The notes: a model not told the origin generated them from the letters alone. A stretch of 64,000 nt of DNA from Deltaproteobacteria bacterium (GCA_024279915.1 JAJRRB010000092.1:1-64000), one strand, 5' to 3'. Counted from the first letter of the stretch, positions 25,786 to 34,700 are shown. Numbers and translations are program-made.

Positions 25786-26556
25786 CTAGTTTTTCTCTTT
25801 CTCATATGGCCCCAGAAAGGGTTTCAGCAAGTCAAGCGGTATCGGGAAGATGATCGTTGAATTCTTCTCGGTGGCAATCTCGGTCAGCGTCTGTAAAAAA
25901 CGCAGTTGTAGAGCGCCACTCTCTTTCGAGATGATGCCTGCAGCATCAGCGAGTTTCTGCGAAGCCTGGAATTCCCCTTCAGCGTGAATAACTTTGGCAC
26001 GGCGCTCGCGCTCGGCCTCGGCCTGACGAGCCATGGCGCGCTTCATCTCCTGGGGCAGGTCGACATGCTTGATCTCGACGTTGGAGATCTTGACCCCCCA
26101 GGGATCGGTCTGGCGGTCGAGAATCTCCTGCAATTGCTTGTTGATACGGTCGCGGTGCGAGAGCAGGTCGTCGAGTTCAGCCTGGCCGAGTACGCTACGC
26201 AGAGAGGTCTGGGCCAGCTGACTGGTGGCGTAGAGATAGTCTTCAACCTCTATCAAAGCCTTTTCCGGCTCCACGACACGGAAGTAGAGGACCGCGTTGA
26301 CCTGGACGGAGACGTTGTCCTTGGTGATCACGTCTTGCGGCGGTACATCCATGGCCACGGTGCGCAGGCTGACCTTGATCAGCTTGTCGACTACGGGGAT
26401 AACGAAACGTAAGCCCGGGCCTTTGACCATGGCGAAGCGGCCGAGGCGGAACACCACGCCGCGCTGGTATTCCATGAGGACACGGACTGCACTACTGATG
26501 ATGCTGACGATCAGCAGCAGAATAACCGCCCAGCCAATCAGATCAATCGGAAACAT
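25786..26556 (-). CDS. Slipin (SPFH/band-7 stomatin-like) protein
   Basis: 256 residues from ATG 26556 (AAGGAGA upstream; the longer frame to 26604 is not supported). One N-terminal membrane anchor at about 5-25, then the SPFH domain with [11 protein letters not shown] and [10 protein letters not shown], and a coiled-coil rich in Ala, Glu and Arg. Slipins form membrane microdomain assemblies and pair with NfeD proteases, as here: the start overlaps nfeD by 14 bp. Confidence 0.9.
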   Translation of the reverse strand: MFPIDLIGWAVILLLIVSIISSAVRVLMEYQRGVVFRLGRFAMVKGPGLRFVIPVVDKLIKVSLRTVAMDVPPQDVITKDNVSVQVNAVLYFRVVEPEKALIEVEDYLYATSQLAQTSLRSVLGQAELDDLLSHRDRINKQLQEILDRQTDPWGVKISNVEIKHVDLPQEMKRAMARQAEAERERRAKVIHAEGEFQASQKLADAAGIISKESGALQLRFLQTLTEIATEKNSTIIFPIPLDLLKPFLGPYEKEKN

Positions 26557-27909
26557 AGTCTTTCTCCTTTGCCGTAGAGACTTCCGGTGCCGCTTTGACA
26601 GCACGGACCAGCAGTTTCAGGTTGGCTTCGCTGCGTACAATTTCGATCTCGCTGCCTGCTGCGATCGTTTCTTCGGCACGTGCATCCCAATATTCACCAT
26701 GCACAGAGACCAGCCCGCGCGGATCAAGAGCCGTCACCGCCTCACCGTGCTCACCGATCATCCCTTCGAGCCCTGAGACGAAGCGGGTTTTCTGCACGCG
26801 AACCACGAAATAGAGCACCAGGCTGATGAAGCTGCCGCAGACCAGCACCGTCGCTGCAATAACTGTGCGGGAGATCTGCAGGTAAGGCTCGGGGCTGTCG
26901 ACCAGGATCAGTGAGCCGAAGGTCATCGCGATCAGACCGCCGACCGTGAGCATGCCGTAGGAGACCACCTTGACTTCAAGGATAAAGAGGATGATGGCGA
27001 GCAGGATCAGCAGGAAACCAACATAGTTAACCGGCAGGGTCTGGAACCCTAAAAAGGCCAGCAGCAGGGCGAGGGCACCGATCGCACCGGGCAGAATCAC
27101 GCCGGGTTGGGAAATCTCGAAGAAGATGCCGAGAATGCCGAGCATGAGGAGCATATAGGCGACATTCGGATCGCTTAAGGTGTTGAAAATCTCCTGGCGC
27201 CAGGTCATTTCAGAGTAGCTGAGTACTGCGCTCCGGGTGACTATCTTGTGGGCCACGCCGTTGCGCAAATAAATCCTGCCGTCGAGTTTTTCAAGCAACT
27301 CCGCCTCGTTGGCCGCGACCAGGTCGATACTTTGAGCTCAAGCGCTTGCTGAGCGGAGGTAGAGATAGAATCGCGCACGATCTGTTCGGCCCAATCCCGG
27401 TTGCGGCCGCGTTGCTCCGCGAGACTGCGTGCGTAGGCGACAGCATCGTTAACCACTTTTTCCATCATTGTCTTGCCCTGTTCGCTGTCGCCGGCTCCGC
27501 CAGGGCCTATCGATACCGGGTGGGCCGCACCGATATTGGTGCCGGGAGCCATAGCTGCGAAGTCGGCGGCGAGTGTGATCAGGGCACCGGCAGAGGCTGC
27601 ACGGGCCCCAGGGGGGTAGACGTAAACGATGACCGGAATCTGCGAAGCGAGGATTTTCTGGATAATGGCGCGCATCGAATTGTCGAGTCCGCCTGGCGTA
27701 TCAAGTTCAATCAAAAACGCTTGTGCTCTAGCATTGTTGGCGGCTTCAAGTTCTGCACTGATGAAATCAGCCTGGACCGGGTTGATGACCCCGGCGACAC
27801 GCACTACTCTTATCTCCACAGAGGGAGTGCTTTCTTCGGCCTTGAGCAGTAATCCTGTGCTTAACAGCACCAGGATGACCAGGCTGCTGATGTAGGCACG
27901 TTTTGTCAT
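26543..27909 (-). pseudogene. nfeD: NfeD membrane serine protease, frameshifted near 27330
   Basis: Two frames join to one NfeD of about 455 residues. The first (27909 down to 27331) holds a signal/anchor and the ClpP-like protease domain (Asp-Thr-Pro-Gly-Gly and Ala-Ala-Ser-Ala-Gly-Ala with the catalytic Ser). The second (to 26543) begins with Glu-Lys-Leu-Asp-Gly-Arg-Ile and carries four membrane segments and the C-terminal OB-fold NfeD domain. Between them the sequence Lys-Val-Ile-Asp-Leu is restored by adding one base after AAAGT. In E. coli and Pyrococcus relatives NfeD cleaves stomatin; the partner slipin is next. If the deletion is real the protease would lack its membrane part. Confidence 0.85.
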
Positions 27910-28111
27910 ACTTCAATCATATCAAGGGAGGGTGCGCTGTCAAAAAAAGCTTGCTGTGGCAGTGGGATAGGTTGTTTAGCAAGGGTTGAAAATGCGGTAC
28001 AATATCAGGAGGCTGTCAGGCTATCCATGACCCGGCTGCAAGTCCGGCTATTTGGCCCATATAGTCCACAGCCTTCTGGAAAATAATGTCACTTGCTTTG
28101 GGAGCCGGAAG

Positions 28112-29710
28112 ATGAATGCTGGAGAGGAGGCCTGGGTTGTCCAGGCGATGCGTGAGCCATTATTCTACGATCACCCCGTAACAGAGGTGGAGCTGATTGA
28201 AACTCATATCTCGTGGGGTTTTCTGGCTGGAGACTTTGCCTACAAAGTCAAAAAACCGCTTAACTTTGGGTTCCTCGATTTTTCTACCCTCGCCAAGCGT
28301 CACCACTATTGTCAGGAAGAGTTGCGCCTGAACCAGCGCTTTTCCGACAAGGTCTATCTTGCTCTGACAGAGATTGGCGGTCGCCTGGATGCACCCGTCA
28401 TCAATAAGAAGCCCGCCCTGGAATATGCCGTCAAGATGCGCCGTTTCCCCCAGAACTGTCAACTCGACCGTATGTTGGCTGCTCATGAGTTGTATGACCG
28501 GCACATTATAACCTTTGCAACAAGGATCGCAGAGCTACATCAACTTGCTCCGCCGGCAGAAGCAGGAACATCCTACGGGAGCCCCGATGCAGTGCTTGCT
28601 CCGGCTTTGGAAAATTTCAAACAGATCCGTACGTTCGTAAATGACTCCGTCGCAGAAGAACAAATGGCAAAGTTGGAGCAGTGGACACGCAAATCTTTCG
28701 AGACTCTGATGCCCGTATTTCGACAGCGCAAGGCTAACGGGTTCATTCGCGAGTGCCACGGCGATGTTCACCTGGCCAACATGGCCTGGTTTGATGATCA
28801 GCCACTTCTGTTCGACTGCATCGAGTTCAATGAAAATCTGCGCTGGATCGATGTGGTCAATGATATTGCTTTTCTGGTGATGGACCTGGATGACAGGGCT
28901 CAGGCTGCCCTGGGATGGATTTTTCTCAATGGTTATTTACAGGAAACGGGGGATTATCAGGGTATAGCCCTGCTCAACTTCTACAAGACATACCGGGCGA
29001 TGGTACGAGCCAAAGTCATCTGCCTGCGACTAGCCCAGGGCCATCTCAACAATGCGCAGCGAAGCCGGGCAGAGGCCCTGTTCACAAGTTATCTGGATCT
29101 CGCAGAACAATACACCTTGTCCCATGCCGTGCCCTTGATTATTACCCACGGCCTGTCCGGATCAGGGAAAACCACGTTCTCCTCTCAACTGGCCAGAATA
29201 TATGGAGCGATCCACCTCCGTTCCGATGTCGAGCGTAAGCGGTTGCACGGGCTTGCGGCAACGGCCGAGAGCGGGTCGCCGATCAGTGGCGGCCTCTATA
29301 GCACTGAAGCCTTTGCTGGCACCTATTCCAGGCTGCTGGGACTTGCTGGCGTGATTCTGCGTGCTGGTTCACCAGTAATCATCGATGCCACATTCATCAG
29401 AAAACATCAGCGCGAACTTTTCAGCCGGCTTGCCGAAGAACTTCAGGTTCCGTTGGTCATCCTTGACTTCCAACTGGAGGAAGAGGAGTTGCGTCGGAGG
29501 ATTGAACAACGTGCTCAAGGACCGAGGGCTGACGCTTCAGAAGCGACTATAGCGGTTCTCGAAAGCCAGTTGGATCATGAAGAGCCTTTGACCGCAATCG
29601 AACAACAGCACACCGTAAGAGTTTACCCCGACACAACCGCAGAAACAGTCACAGTTGCTTTGCGGAAGCGAATTTTATCTTGGAGGTTAATCGAGGGGCA
29701 TAATGCCTAA
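28112..29710 (+). CDS. Aminoglycoside-phosphotransferase-like and AAA P-loop kinase fusion
   Basis: 532 residues from ATG 28112. The N-terminal two-thirds is an APH/protein-kinase-like fold: His-Gly-Asp-Val-His-Leu-Ala-Asn (catalytic loop) at about 214-221 and Phe-Asp-Cys-Ile-Glu-Phe-Asn (metal-binding) around 235. The C-terminal third is a P-loop kinase: His-Gly-Leu-Ser-Gly-Ser-Gly-Lys-Thr-Thr near 345 and Arg-Ser-Asp-Val-Glu-Arg-Lys. Such bifunctional proteins are common in proteobacteria; the substrate is unknown and antibiotic resistance should not be assumed. Confidence 0.85.
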   Translation: MNAGEEAWVVQAMREPLFYDHPVTEVELIETHISWGFLAGDFAYKVKKPLNFGFLDFSTLAKRHHYCQEELRLNQRFSDKVYLALTEIGGRLDAPVINKKPALEYAVKMRRFPQNCQLDRMLAAHELYDRHIITFATRIAELHQLAPPAEAGTSYGSPDAVLAPALENFKQIRTFVNDSVAEEQMAKLEQWTRKSFETLMPVFRQRKANGFIRECHGDVHLANMAWFDDQPLLFDCIEFNENLRWIDVVNDIAFLVMDLDDRAQAALGWIFLNGYLQETGDYQGIALLNFYKTYRAMVRAKVICLRLAQGHLNNAQRSRAEALFTSYLDLAEQYTLSHAVPLIITHGLSGSGKTTFSSQLARIYGAIHLRSDVERKRLHGLAATAESGSPISGGLYSTEAFAGTYSRLLGLAGVILRAGSPVIIDATFIRKHQRELFSRLAEELQVPLVILDFQLEEEELRRRIEQRAQGPRADASEATIAVLESQLDHEEPLTAIEQQHTVRVYPDTTAETVTVALRKRILSWRLIEGHNA

Positions 29711-29712
29711 GA

Positions 29713-29898
29713 ATGATCGATATCCCGGCCAAGCTCGAACGGTTTATGCGGTGGGAAAGGCCTATCGAGTTGCGTCCCGTTCAGCCAACCCATCCGCTCC
29801 ACCCTGAACCGACTCCACCGTTTCGGGATATCTGGATCATGGCCGTTGGTGCTTTGCCTGATGATCCGGCAATGCACAAGGTGGTTCTCGCTTATTAA
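29713..29898 (+). CDS. Short hypothetical ORF
   Basis: 61 codons starting two bases after the preceding stop, with no ribosome site but possible coupling. It is rich in Pro, His and Glu in the middle and ends Ile-Met-Ala-Val-Gly-Ala-Leu-Pro-Asp-Asp-Pro. Not recognised; it may be the remnant of a larger gene. Confidence 0.25.
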   Translation: MIDIPAKLERFMRWERPIELRPVQPTHPLHPEPTPPFRDIWIMAVGALPDDPAMHKVVLAY

Positions 29899-29926
29899 AC
29901 GGTGCCTGTCCCCTGTACCTCATGGT

Positions 29927-30625
29927 TTATTTAAAAAGCTCCTCGATATCATCATTGTCCCCGCCGCTATCAGCTTTTTGCAACTGTTCCACACTCAGAA
30001 CCTTGCGGGCCTCCGTTATCGTCTGCAGGTGGCGCACCAACATGTCTCCTTCCAAGGTCTGGATCTTTCGAATGAGCGGTTCCACTTTCTCAAGGGTCCA
30101 GTCGGCTTCGTTCAGCAGGTCTTTAAGTTCGAGACGTACGATCTTGGCCTCGGCTGCATTGCGAATATTCTCTTTGCGACAGTCGGAGCGGATGGTTTTG
30201 AGCCTGGTCACCTGATCAGTGGTCAATCCCAGGCTTTCGACCCGATCCAGGAAGAGCTCATGATCCATCCGCTGATGCATCATACCCGGTTTCATACCCA
30301 TCTTCATCCCCATCATGTCATGATCCATACCCATCATACCGGACATTCCTGCACCTTTTTTGTGATGTCTGCCGCGCGAAGTTGTTGCTGTATCCATGCA
30401 CGGTTTTGAACAAGGGGATCCATCCGTCATGCAGGGCTTGTTATCCATCATATCCTTGCCTTGCATCATCTCCATTTTCTGCATCATCATGTCGTGCCTG
30501 GCATCGGAAGACATTGTGGCCTCATCCCCTGGATGGTGATGCTCAATATCTGTTGCCTGACTGGAAACGATCATGGTGCCGAGCAAGAGACTGGCTAAAA
30601 CTGCTGTCTTGAGTGATGTTTTCAT
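29927..30625 (-). CDS. Periplasmic Spy/CpxP-like Met/His-rich protein
   Basis: 232 residues from ATG 30625 (GAGAGG ribosome site). A signal peptide ends near Ser-Ser-Gln-Ala. Residues about 25-125 are very rich in Met, His and Asp with Cys pairs (Cys-Met-Thr-Asp-Gly-Ser-Pro-Cys-Ser-Lys-Pro-Cys), suggesting metal binding. The C-terminal half is helical with the Spy/CpxP Leu-Thr-x-x-Gln motif (Leu-Thr-Thr-Asp-Gln). Family members are chaperones or envelope stress/Zn-responsive proteins. Together with the MipA gene it forms a leftward envelope cluster. Confidence 0.78.
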   Translation of the reverse strand: MKTSLKTAVLASLLLGTMIVSSQATDIEHHHPGDEATMSSDARHDMMMQKMEMMQGKDMMDNKPCMTDGSPCSKPCMDTATTSRGRHHKKGAGMSGMMGMDHDMMGMKMGMKPGMMHQRMDHELFLDRVESLGLTTDQVTRLKTIRSDCRKENIRNAAEAKIVRLELKDLLNEADWTLEKVEPLIRKIQTLEGDMLVRHLQTITEARKVLSVEQLQKADSGGDNDDIEELFK

Positions 30626-30757
30626 TGTGACCTCTCGAGGTTGTTGGTTGAAAGCGCAACGAGTGTTTCTGGATACGAAATCTTTTGTGTACTTATTATA
30701 GCTTACCCTGAGTTTTCTGTTGGAATTATGGGGCGAGGTACGATGACAGTCAGAATC

Positions 30758-30795
30758 TAAAAAAACAACCCCCACATCAATTCAATGTGGGGGTT
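30758..30795 (-). terminator. Terminator of the MipA gene
   Basis: An 11-bp perfect stem, AACCCCCACAT (30767-30777) with ATGTGGGGGTT (30785-30795). The A-run at 30758-30765 is a T-run on the minus strand, so it ends transcription of the leftward gene upstream. Confidence 0.85.
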
Positions 30796-30845
30796 GCCAA
30801 CAACCTGAGCTAACGGCATTTCCGTCGGCTTTTATGATCTGATTG

Positions 30846-31658
30846 CTAGAATCCAGGGAGCACATGCTCGCTGGTCGGTACCGTCTCTACTTGCTGCCCC
30901 CAGCGATAAGTCGCCATCAGACCTAAGAATGCCTGCCCTTTATCCCCTTCGTCATCGACAATCGGGCTGTCTTTAGCGTCGCTTAAAAGTGTTTTGTAGG
31001 ACATAACTCCCGCAATCCCCCATTTTTTCCATGGGGTATAGTGAACGACGACTGTTGCGCCGACATCTTTCAAGCCGGAGTCTGCCCTGTAGTTGGGAAG
31101 GCCGCTGGTTCCCATGTTCTTGTTGGTGACAGAAAAGTAGGTGGCCATGTAGTCAGTAGAGGCATAGGTCGCAAAAAATACCGGGACGACTGTCAACCTA
31201 TCGCTGACTTTCCAGTTGTAACCGACAGTGGCCTGACCGACTGAGCCATCGTGCTCATCGGAGACATCAAATAGCCATTCCAGGCCGAAAGCCCAGTTGT
31301 TGACTTTGTAGATGCCAAAGAGGCCGGCTTCGACGGCATCGTCAATGTTCTTCATCCTGTCGACCCGATTATTCTCGACATCATCGCGTCCTGCACGATA
31401 ATTCAGAACAGGCCCCAGGCTGAAGGTTTTGCTGGCCAGCAGGTTGACCTTCAGGTTCCTCCCTACCAGCGAAAAAGAGCGACCGCTGTCGTATTTGCCT
31501 TTCAGTATAAGTATCGGGACACCTTCGTATTCGTCCGAACCTTCGTAGTCAGGAGCAAAACCGACGCCTAACCCAACCACATGTTGTGCCGCGAGAACCG
31601 GACCAACGGCGAGACACAGCATGACCATTAAACAAAAGAAAATTTTCGTCAGTTTCAT
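30846..31658 (-). CDS. MipA/OmpV family outer-membrane protein
   Basis: 270 residues, signal peptide ending Pro-Val-Leu-Ala-Ala, then the conserved start Gly-Val-Gly-x-Ala-Pro-Asp-Tyr-Glu-Gly-Ser of MipA/OmpV and alternating beta-strands ending Thr-Tyr-Arg-Trp-Gly. MipA scaffolds murein enzymes and is often stress- or metal-induced. GGGAGG ribosome site. It lies next to the Spy-like gene but has its own terminator. Confidence 0.87.
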   Translation of the reverse strand: MKLTKIFFCLMVMLCLAVGPVLAAQHVVGLGVGFAPDYEGSDEYEGVPILILKGKYDSGRSFSLVGRNLKVNLLASKTFSLGPVLNYRAGRDDVENNRVDRMKNIDDAVEAGLFGIYKVNNWAFGLEWLFDVSDEHDGSVGQATVGYNWKVSDRLTVVPVFFATYASTDYMATYFSVTNKNMGTSGLPNYRADSGLKDVGATVVVHYTPWKKWGIAGVMSYKTLLSDAKDSPIVDDEGDKGQAFLGLMATYRWGQQVETVPTSEHVLPGF

Positions 31659-31752
31659 TGAATCCTCCCAGTGATGAATAAGGTTGACATTCCATACAGA
31701 TTAAACGATTTTTTGAGAATTACAATTATTAATATTTTACAAGAGAGGAGCT

Positions 31753-31777
31753 GGGGACACTCATTTTTGGGTGTCCC
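31753..31777. repeat. REP-like palindrome, GGGACAC type
   Basis: GGGACACTC...GGGTGTCCC with a 6-nt centre, in the intergenic space before the flavodoxin gene. Other copies of this motif type lie at 32619, 55607, 56203, 57273 and 63180. Confidence 0.55.
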
Positions 31778-31878
31778 GATAGGGGGCCCCGTCATCTACG
31801 AAATTCGATGGTAGACACCTCTATGACCCCTTTATATAGTAGTGACCCCTTTATACTTGCACCGATATGGAAATACCT

Positions 31879-32408
31879 ATGAATGAAATTCTGATTGTTT
31901 ATGCAACCACCGACGGCCACACCCGGAAAATTTGCGAGCGCCTGCAGCAGGTCATCGAAGGGCAGGGCAGCCAGGTGCAGTTGCTGAAGATCGATGAACC
32001 TCACCCCGATCTGACACAATTTGACAAGATTGTTGTCGGGGCTAGTGTCCGCTATGGCAAACACAGCAAGCTGATCTACAACTTTGTTAAAGAGCATCAG
32101 CAGCTTCTAGACAGCAAACCTAACGCCTTTTTTCGGTCAACGTTGTTGCCCGTAAACCTGAGAAAAGTCAGCCTGATACCAACCCATACTTAAAGAAGTT
32201 TCTGGGTAAGATTGCATGGCGGCCTAAGCAGTTGGCAGTCTTTGGCGGCAACCTTGATTATCCGGGGTGTCGCTATCTTGACCGTCAGATGATTCGCTTG
32301 ATCATGTGGATGACCAAAGGTCCAACCGCACCCGATACGGTGGTGGATTATACCGATTGGGACCAGGTTGAGGCTTTCGGCCAACTTATCAATGCGATGC
32401 AGGATTGA
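31879..32408 (+). pseudogene. hemG: HemG-like protoporphyrinogen oxidase (flavodoxin fold), frameshifted near 32135
   Basis: The first frame gives 31879-32131 with a flavodoxin start (Leu-Ile-Val-Tyr-Ala-Thr-Thr-Asp-Gly-His-Thr) and Val-Val-Gly-Ala-Ser-Val-Arg-Tyr-Gly-Lys-His. The rest continues in another frame: Val-Asn-Val-Val-Ala-Arg-Lys-Pro-Glu-Lys, as in E. coli HemG, down to Asp-Tyr-Thr-Asp-Trp-Asp-Gln-Val. A seventh T in the T-run at 32129-32134 would give Phe-Phe-Ser-Val-Asn and join both. The enzyme oxidises protoporphyrinogen IX for heme synthesis. Restored length is about 177 residues, like E. coli HemG (181). Confidence 0.85.
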
Positions 32409-32495
32409 TAAGAAAAGGTTGAACTAAGGAATCCAGTGACACATACGGTATGTCCTACCGGTATGCTCTATCCAATTCTTAGAAGGGGAGAAGTA

Positions 32496-32585
32496 ATGCC
32501 AAAGCAGGTTATGTTTATCATCTTCATCGTCGTCATTCTACTCGCGGGTTTTTTGGCCTATACACAGGTTCAGATGTTGCAATAG
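32496..32585 (+). CDS. 29-residue single-helix membrane protein
   Basis: ATG 32496 to TAG 32585. It has a strong ribosome site (AGAAGGGGAG, 4 nt spacing to ATG). The sequence is Met-Pro-Lys-Gln then a continuous helix with Val-Val-Ile-Leu-Leu-Ala-Gly-Phe-Leu-Ala-Tyr, and ends Gln-Met-Leu-Gln. The length, SD strength and helix composition resemble known small transmembrane proteins. It lies 87 bp after hemG and before a REP palindrome. Confidence 0.55.
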   Translation: MPKQVMFIIFIVVILLAGFLAYTQVQMLQ

Positions 32586-32618
32586 TTGCCCCACTGATTT
32601 TATGAATTGTTTGGTGTC

Positions 32619-32641
32619 GGGGACACTGCCTGTCGTGTCCC
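32619..32641. repeat. REP-like palindrome, GGGACAC type
   Basis: GGGGACAC...GTGTCCC with imperfect centre, just upstream of the nitroreductase leader. Confidence 0.4.
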
Positions 32642-32675
32642 TCCACGATATATCGAAACCTTAAGGAGCCAACCC

Positions 32676-33497
32676 ATGAATTTCATCGAAGTTAACCAGC
32701 AAACCTGCAACAAGGATGGCATCTGCAGCGCCATTTGCCCCGCAAAACTGATCAACTTCACCGAGGGCGAATACCCAACCCCGATTGCCGAGGCTGAAGA
32801 GCTTTGTATCCGCTGCGGACATTGCGTTGCGGTTTGTCCGACCAGTAGTTTGCTGCATGCCGAGATGCCATTGGATGACTGCCCGAAAGTTCAATCAGAG
32901 CTGTTTCTGTCTGCTGAACAGAGCGAGCAGTTCTTACGGAGCCGCCGCTCGATCCGAAACTACCGCGATAAAACTGTGTCTCAGGAAACCTTGCAAAAGC
33001 TGATTGAAGTGGCTCGCTATGCGCCGACCGGGCACAACAGCCAAAGTGTCGAATGGCTGGTACTGAGTGATCGTGACGAATTGAGCAACCTGGGCCTGAT
33101 TGTCGGCCAGTGGATGCGTTGGATGTTGGCTAACATGAAAGAGTTTGCCTTGTCGTTTCATATTGATAAAGCACTTGAAAGGATGGAGGAGGGTGAGGAC
33201 GTTGTTTTGCGTGGCGCCCCGGCTCTTGTCATTGCTCACGCACCCAAAGAGGACCATATGGCCCAAACCAGCTGCACGATCGCTTTGACGTACCTGGAGC
33301 TGGCTGCAACCGGCATGAAGCTTGGTGGCTGTTGGGCCGGCTATTTTAACGCCGCCGTGAGCACCTTCCCGCCGATGCAGAAGGCTCTGGGCTTACCTGA
33401 AGGGCATCAGTGTTGTGGTGCGATGATGATCGGCTACCCGAAGTTTCTTTATCATCGTATGCCTGAACGCAAAGCTCCGTCGATTATCTGGCGATAA
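32676..33497 (+). CDS. Ferredoxin-nitroreductase fusion protein
   Basis: 273 residues from ATG 32676 (TAAGGAG ribosome site; the frame to 32607 is not used). Residues 1-70 carry two 4Fe-4S clusters: an unusual first set (Cys11, Cys17, Cys21 followed by Pro) and Cys-Ile-Arg-Cys-Gly-His-Cys-x3-Cys-Pro. A nitroreductase domain (FMN binding) follows: Arg-Arg-Ser-Ile-Arg-Asn-Tyr, Ala-Pro-Thr-Gly-His-Asn-Ser-Gln and Gly-Gly-Cys-Trp-Ala-Gly. It likely reduces a flavin substrate from a ferredoxin-level donor, as in anaerobes. No operon partner is close. Confidence 0.88.
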   Translation: MNFIEVNQQTCNKDGICSAICPAKLINFTEGEYPTPIAEAEELCIRCGHCVAVCPTSSLLHAEMPLDDCPKVQSELFLSAEQSEQFLRSRRSIRNYRDKTVSQETLQKLIEVARYAPTGHNSQSVEWLVLSDRDELSNLGLIVGQWMRWMLANMKEFALSFHIDKALERMEEGEDVVLRGAPALVIAHAPKEDHMAQTSCTIALTYLELAATGMKLGGCWAGYFNAAVSTFPPMQKALGLPEGHQCCGAMMIGYPKFLYHRMPERKAPSIIWR

Positions 33498-33589
33498 TGC
33501 CGTTGTTAAATTCCAGGGAATCGGGACATCCATACCTTCCCTTGTCTTCGCGAACTCTTTAAGGTACCTTAAAAGGACTGGAGGAAATT

Positions 33590-33880
33590 ATGGACGCAAA
33601 AAAAGACATTCGCCCCGTTACCTACCTGAAGAGCAACACTGCCAGCTTACTTTCTCAGATCAATGAATCTCAACGCCCAGTCTACATACCTCAAAAGGGT
33701 AAAACTCGTGCAGTGTTGCAAGATCCAAAAAGTTATGAACAGATGCGTTCGACAATCGGTTTGTTGAAATTGATCGCTCTTGGCGAAGAGGATGTTCGTT
33801 CTGGGAAAACTAAAAGTCAGGACCATGTCTTTGCCGACCTTGAGAACCGTTTGTGCCAGAGGATGAAACCCTGTGAGTAA
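33590..33880 (+). CDS. Phd/YefM-type antitoxin
   Basis: 96 residues with GGAGG and ATG 33590. N-terminal DNA-binding Phd fold has Val-Thr-Tyr-Leu-Lys-Ser-Asn-Thr and Val-Leu-Gln-Asp-Pro-Lys-Ser-Tyr-Glu; the C-terminus is charged and likely disordered and toxin-binding. The stop overlaps the toxin start by 8 bp. Such proteins bind and neutralise the toxin and repress their own operon. Confidence 0.88.
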   Translation: MDAKKDIRPVTYLKSNTASLLSQINESQRPVYIPQKGKTRAVLQDPKSYEQMRSTIGLLKLIALGEEDVRSGKTKSQDHVFADLENRLCQRMKPCE

Positions 33881-34211
33881 GGTGAAAAACTTTGCCGTTG
33901 ACTGGGCGGAGTCAGCTGATCAAGATTTGGCGAGAATTGTTGAATACATCGCTAATGACAGTGTCATTGATGCATTGAACGTACTTGCGCGAATCAAAAA
34001 ACAAGCGGAAGCACTGAAAGAATTTCCAAAGCGTGGGCGAGTTGTCCCTGAGCTGGCTTCGCAGGGGATATACGCTTACAGGGAGAAGGTTGTTGCGCCA
34101 TGGCGTTTGATTTACCGAATTGAGGCTGAGCAAGTTTACGTTCTGACAGTAGTTGATAGTCGGCGGAATCTAGAAGATATTTTATTGGAGAGGCTGGTAG
34201 AGGTCATTTAA
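33873..34211 (+). CDS. ParE/RelE-family toxin
   Basis: 112 residues from GTG 33873. ParE/RelE fold: Val-Asp-Trp-Ala-Glu-Ser-Ala start, Leu-Lys-Glu-Phe-Pro-Lys-Arg-Gly-Arg-Val near 45, and Tyr-Arg-Ile-Glu-Ala-Glu then Val-Leu-Thr-Val-Val-Asp-Ser-Arg-Arg-Asn near 95. The ParE-like features suggest gyrase inhibition, but RelE-like ribonucleases share the fold. Confidence 0.87.
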   Translation: MSKVKNFAVDWAESADQDLARIVEYIANDSVIDALNVLARIKKQAEALKEFPKRGRVVPELASQGIYAYREKVVAPWRLIYRIEAEQVYVLTVVDSRRNLEDILLERLVEVI

Positions 34212-34277
34212 AGAGCCGGGGGCAGGCTTGCAATGTTGCAATTTGACCCACCTTTAGAAAAGACCGGACTCAGAAGA

Positions 34278-34287
34278 GGGGGGGGGG
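34278..34287. other. Run of ten G in the spacer after the Phd/ParE operon
   Basis: Ten consecutive G in non-coding DNA, a possible site of slippage or of sequencing error. A GCCCG/CGGGC hairpin lies at 34335-34354, and the rest of 34212-34583 contains nothing else I can support. Confidence 0.5.
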
Positions 34288-34330
34288 CATAATACTCATG
34301 CGGTCCCCAGGCTTTGGCCCCTAAACAGTG

Positions 34331-34358
34331 AAAAGCCCGCACTTGTTGCCGGGCCTTC
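34331..34358. terminator. Weak hairpin, possible terminator after the ParE gene
   Basis: GCCCG (34335-34339) with CGGGC (34350-34354), preceded by an A-run that is a T-run on the minus strand. Confidence 0.35.
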
Positions 34359-34583
34359 TCAATACATTTTCCTTGCGCCCTTATCACGGGCTTGGCAGGC
34401 AACCTCGCGTTGCCCACGTCTGTCGCAAACTGTCCAATAATCAGAGTCTGTTTCGATAGGCAACCCCCTTTGTGCTGCCAGCAATCCAGCCGCTGACTCC
34501 ACACTTACATTATACAACATCTCTAAATTGCAAACATAGACATCTAGGACCCAAATGACAATTATTTAAAACCACTGGAATCC

Positions 34584-34632
34584 GGTGACACATACCATGT
34601 GTGTCACCGTTTACATGTGTGTCACCGTTTAC
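34584..34632. repeat. GGTGACAC-type palindrome plus an 18-bp tandem duplication
   Basis: GGTGACACA...TGTGTCACC forms a 25-bp inverted repeat (34584-34608). Its right part, ATGTGTGTCACCGTTTAC, is duplicated in tandem (34597-34614 and 34615-34632). Near-identical 25-bp palindromes occur at 53482 and 55804. Confidence 0.6.
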
Positions 34633-34684
34633 ATGAAAAACATTATTGTGTAACCGATAAATGTAGCACTCATTTCTTTGCTCT

Positions 34685-34700
34685 GTTACTTTATGGTAAC
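34685..34700. promoter_or_regulatory. GTTAC-N6-GTAAC inverted repeat upstream of umuDC
   Basis: Perfect inverted repeat (34685-34689 and 34696-34700) about 108 bp before the umuD start. It could be the LexA box, but it does not match the known deltaproteobacterial forms exactly. Confidence 0.35.

Noticed and set aside
34208-34504. Minus-strand ORF after the ParE toxin
   Set aside because: Crosses a ten-G run and a hairpin, no ribosome site, no recognisable family.
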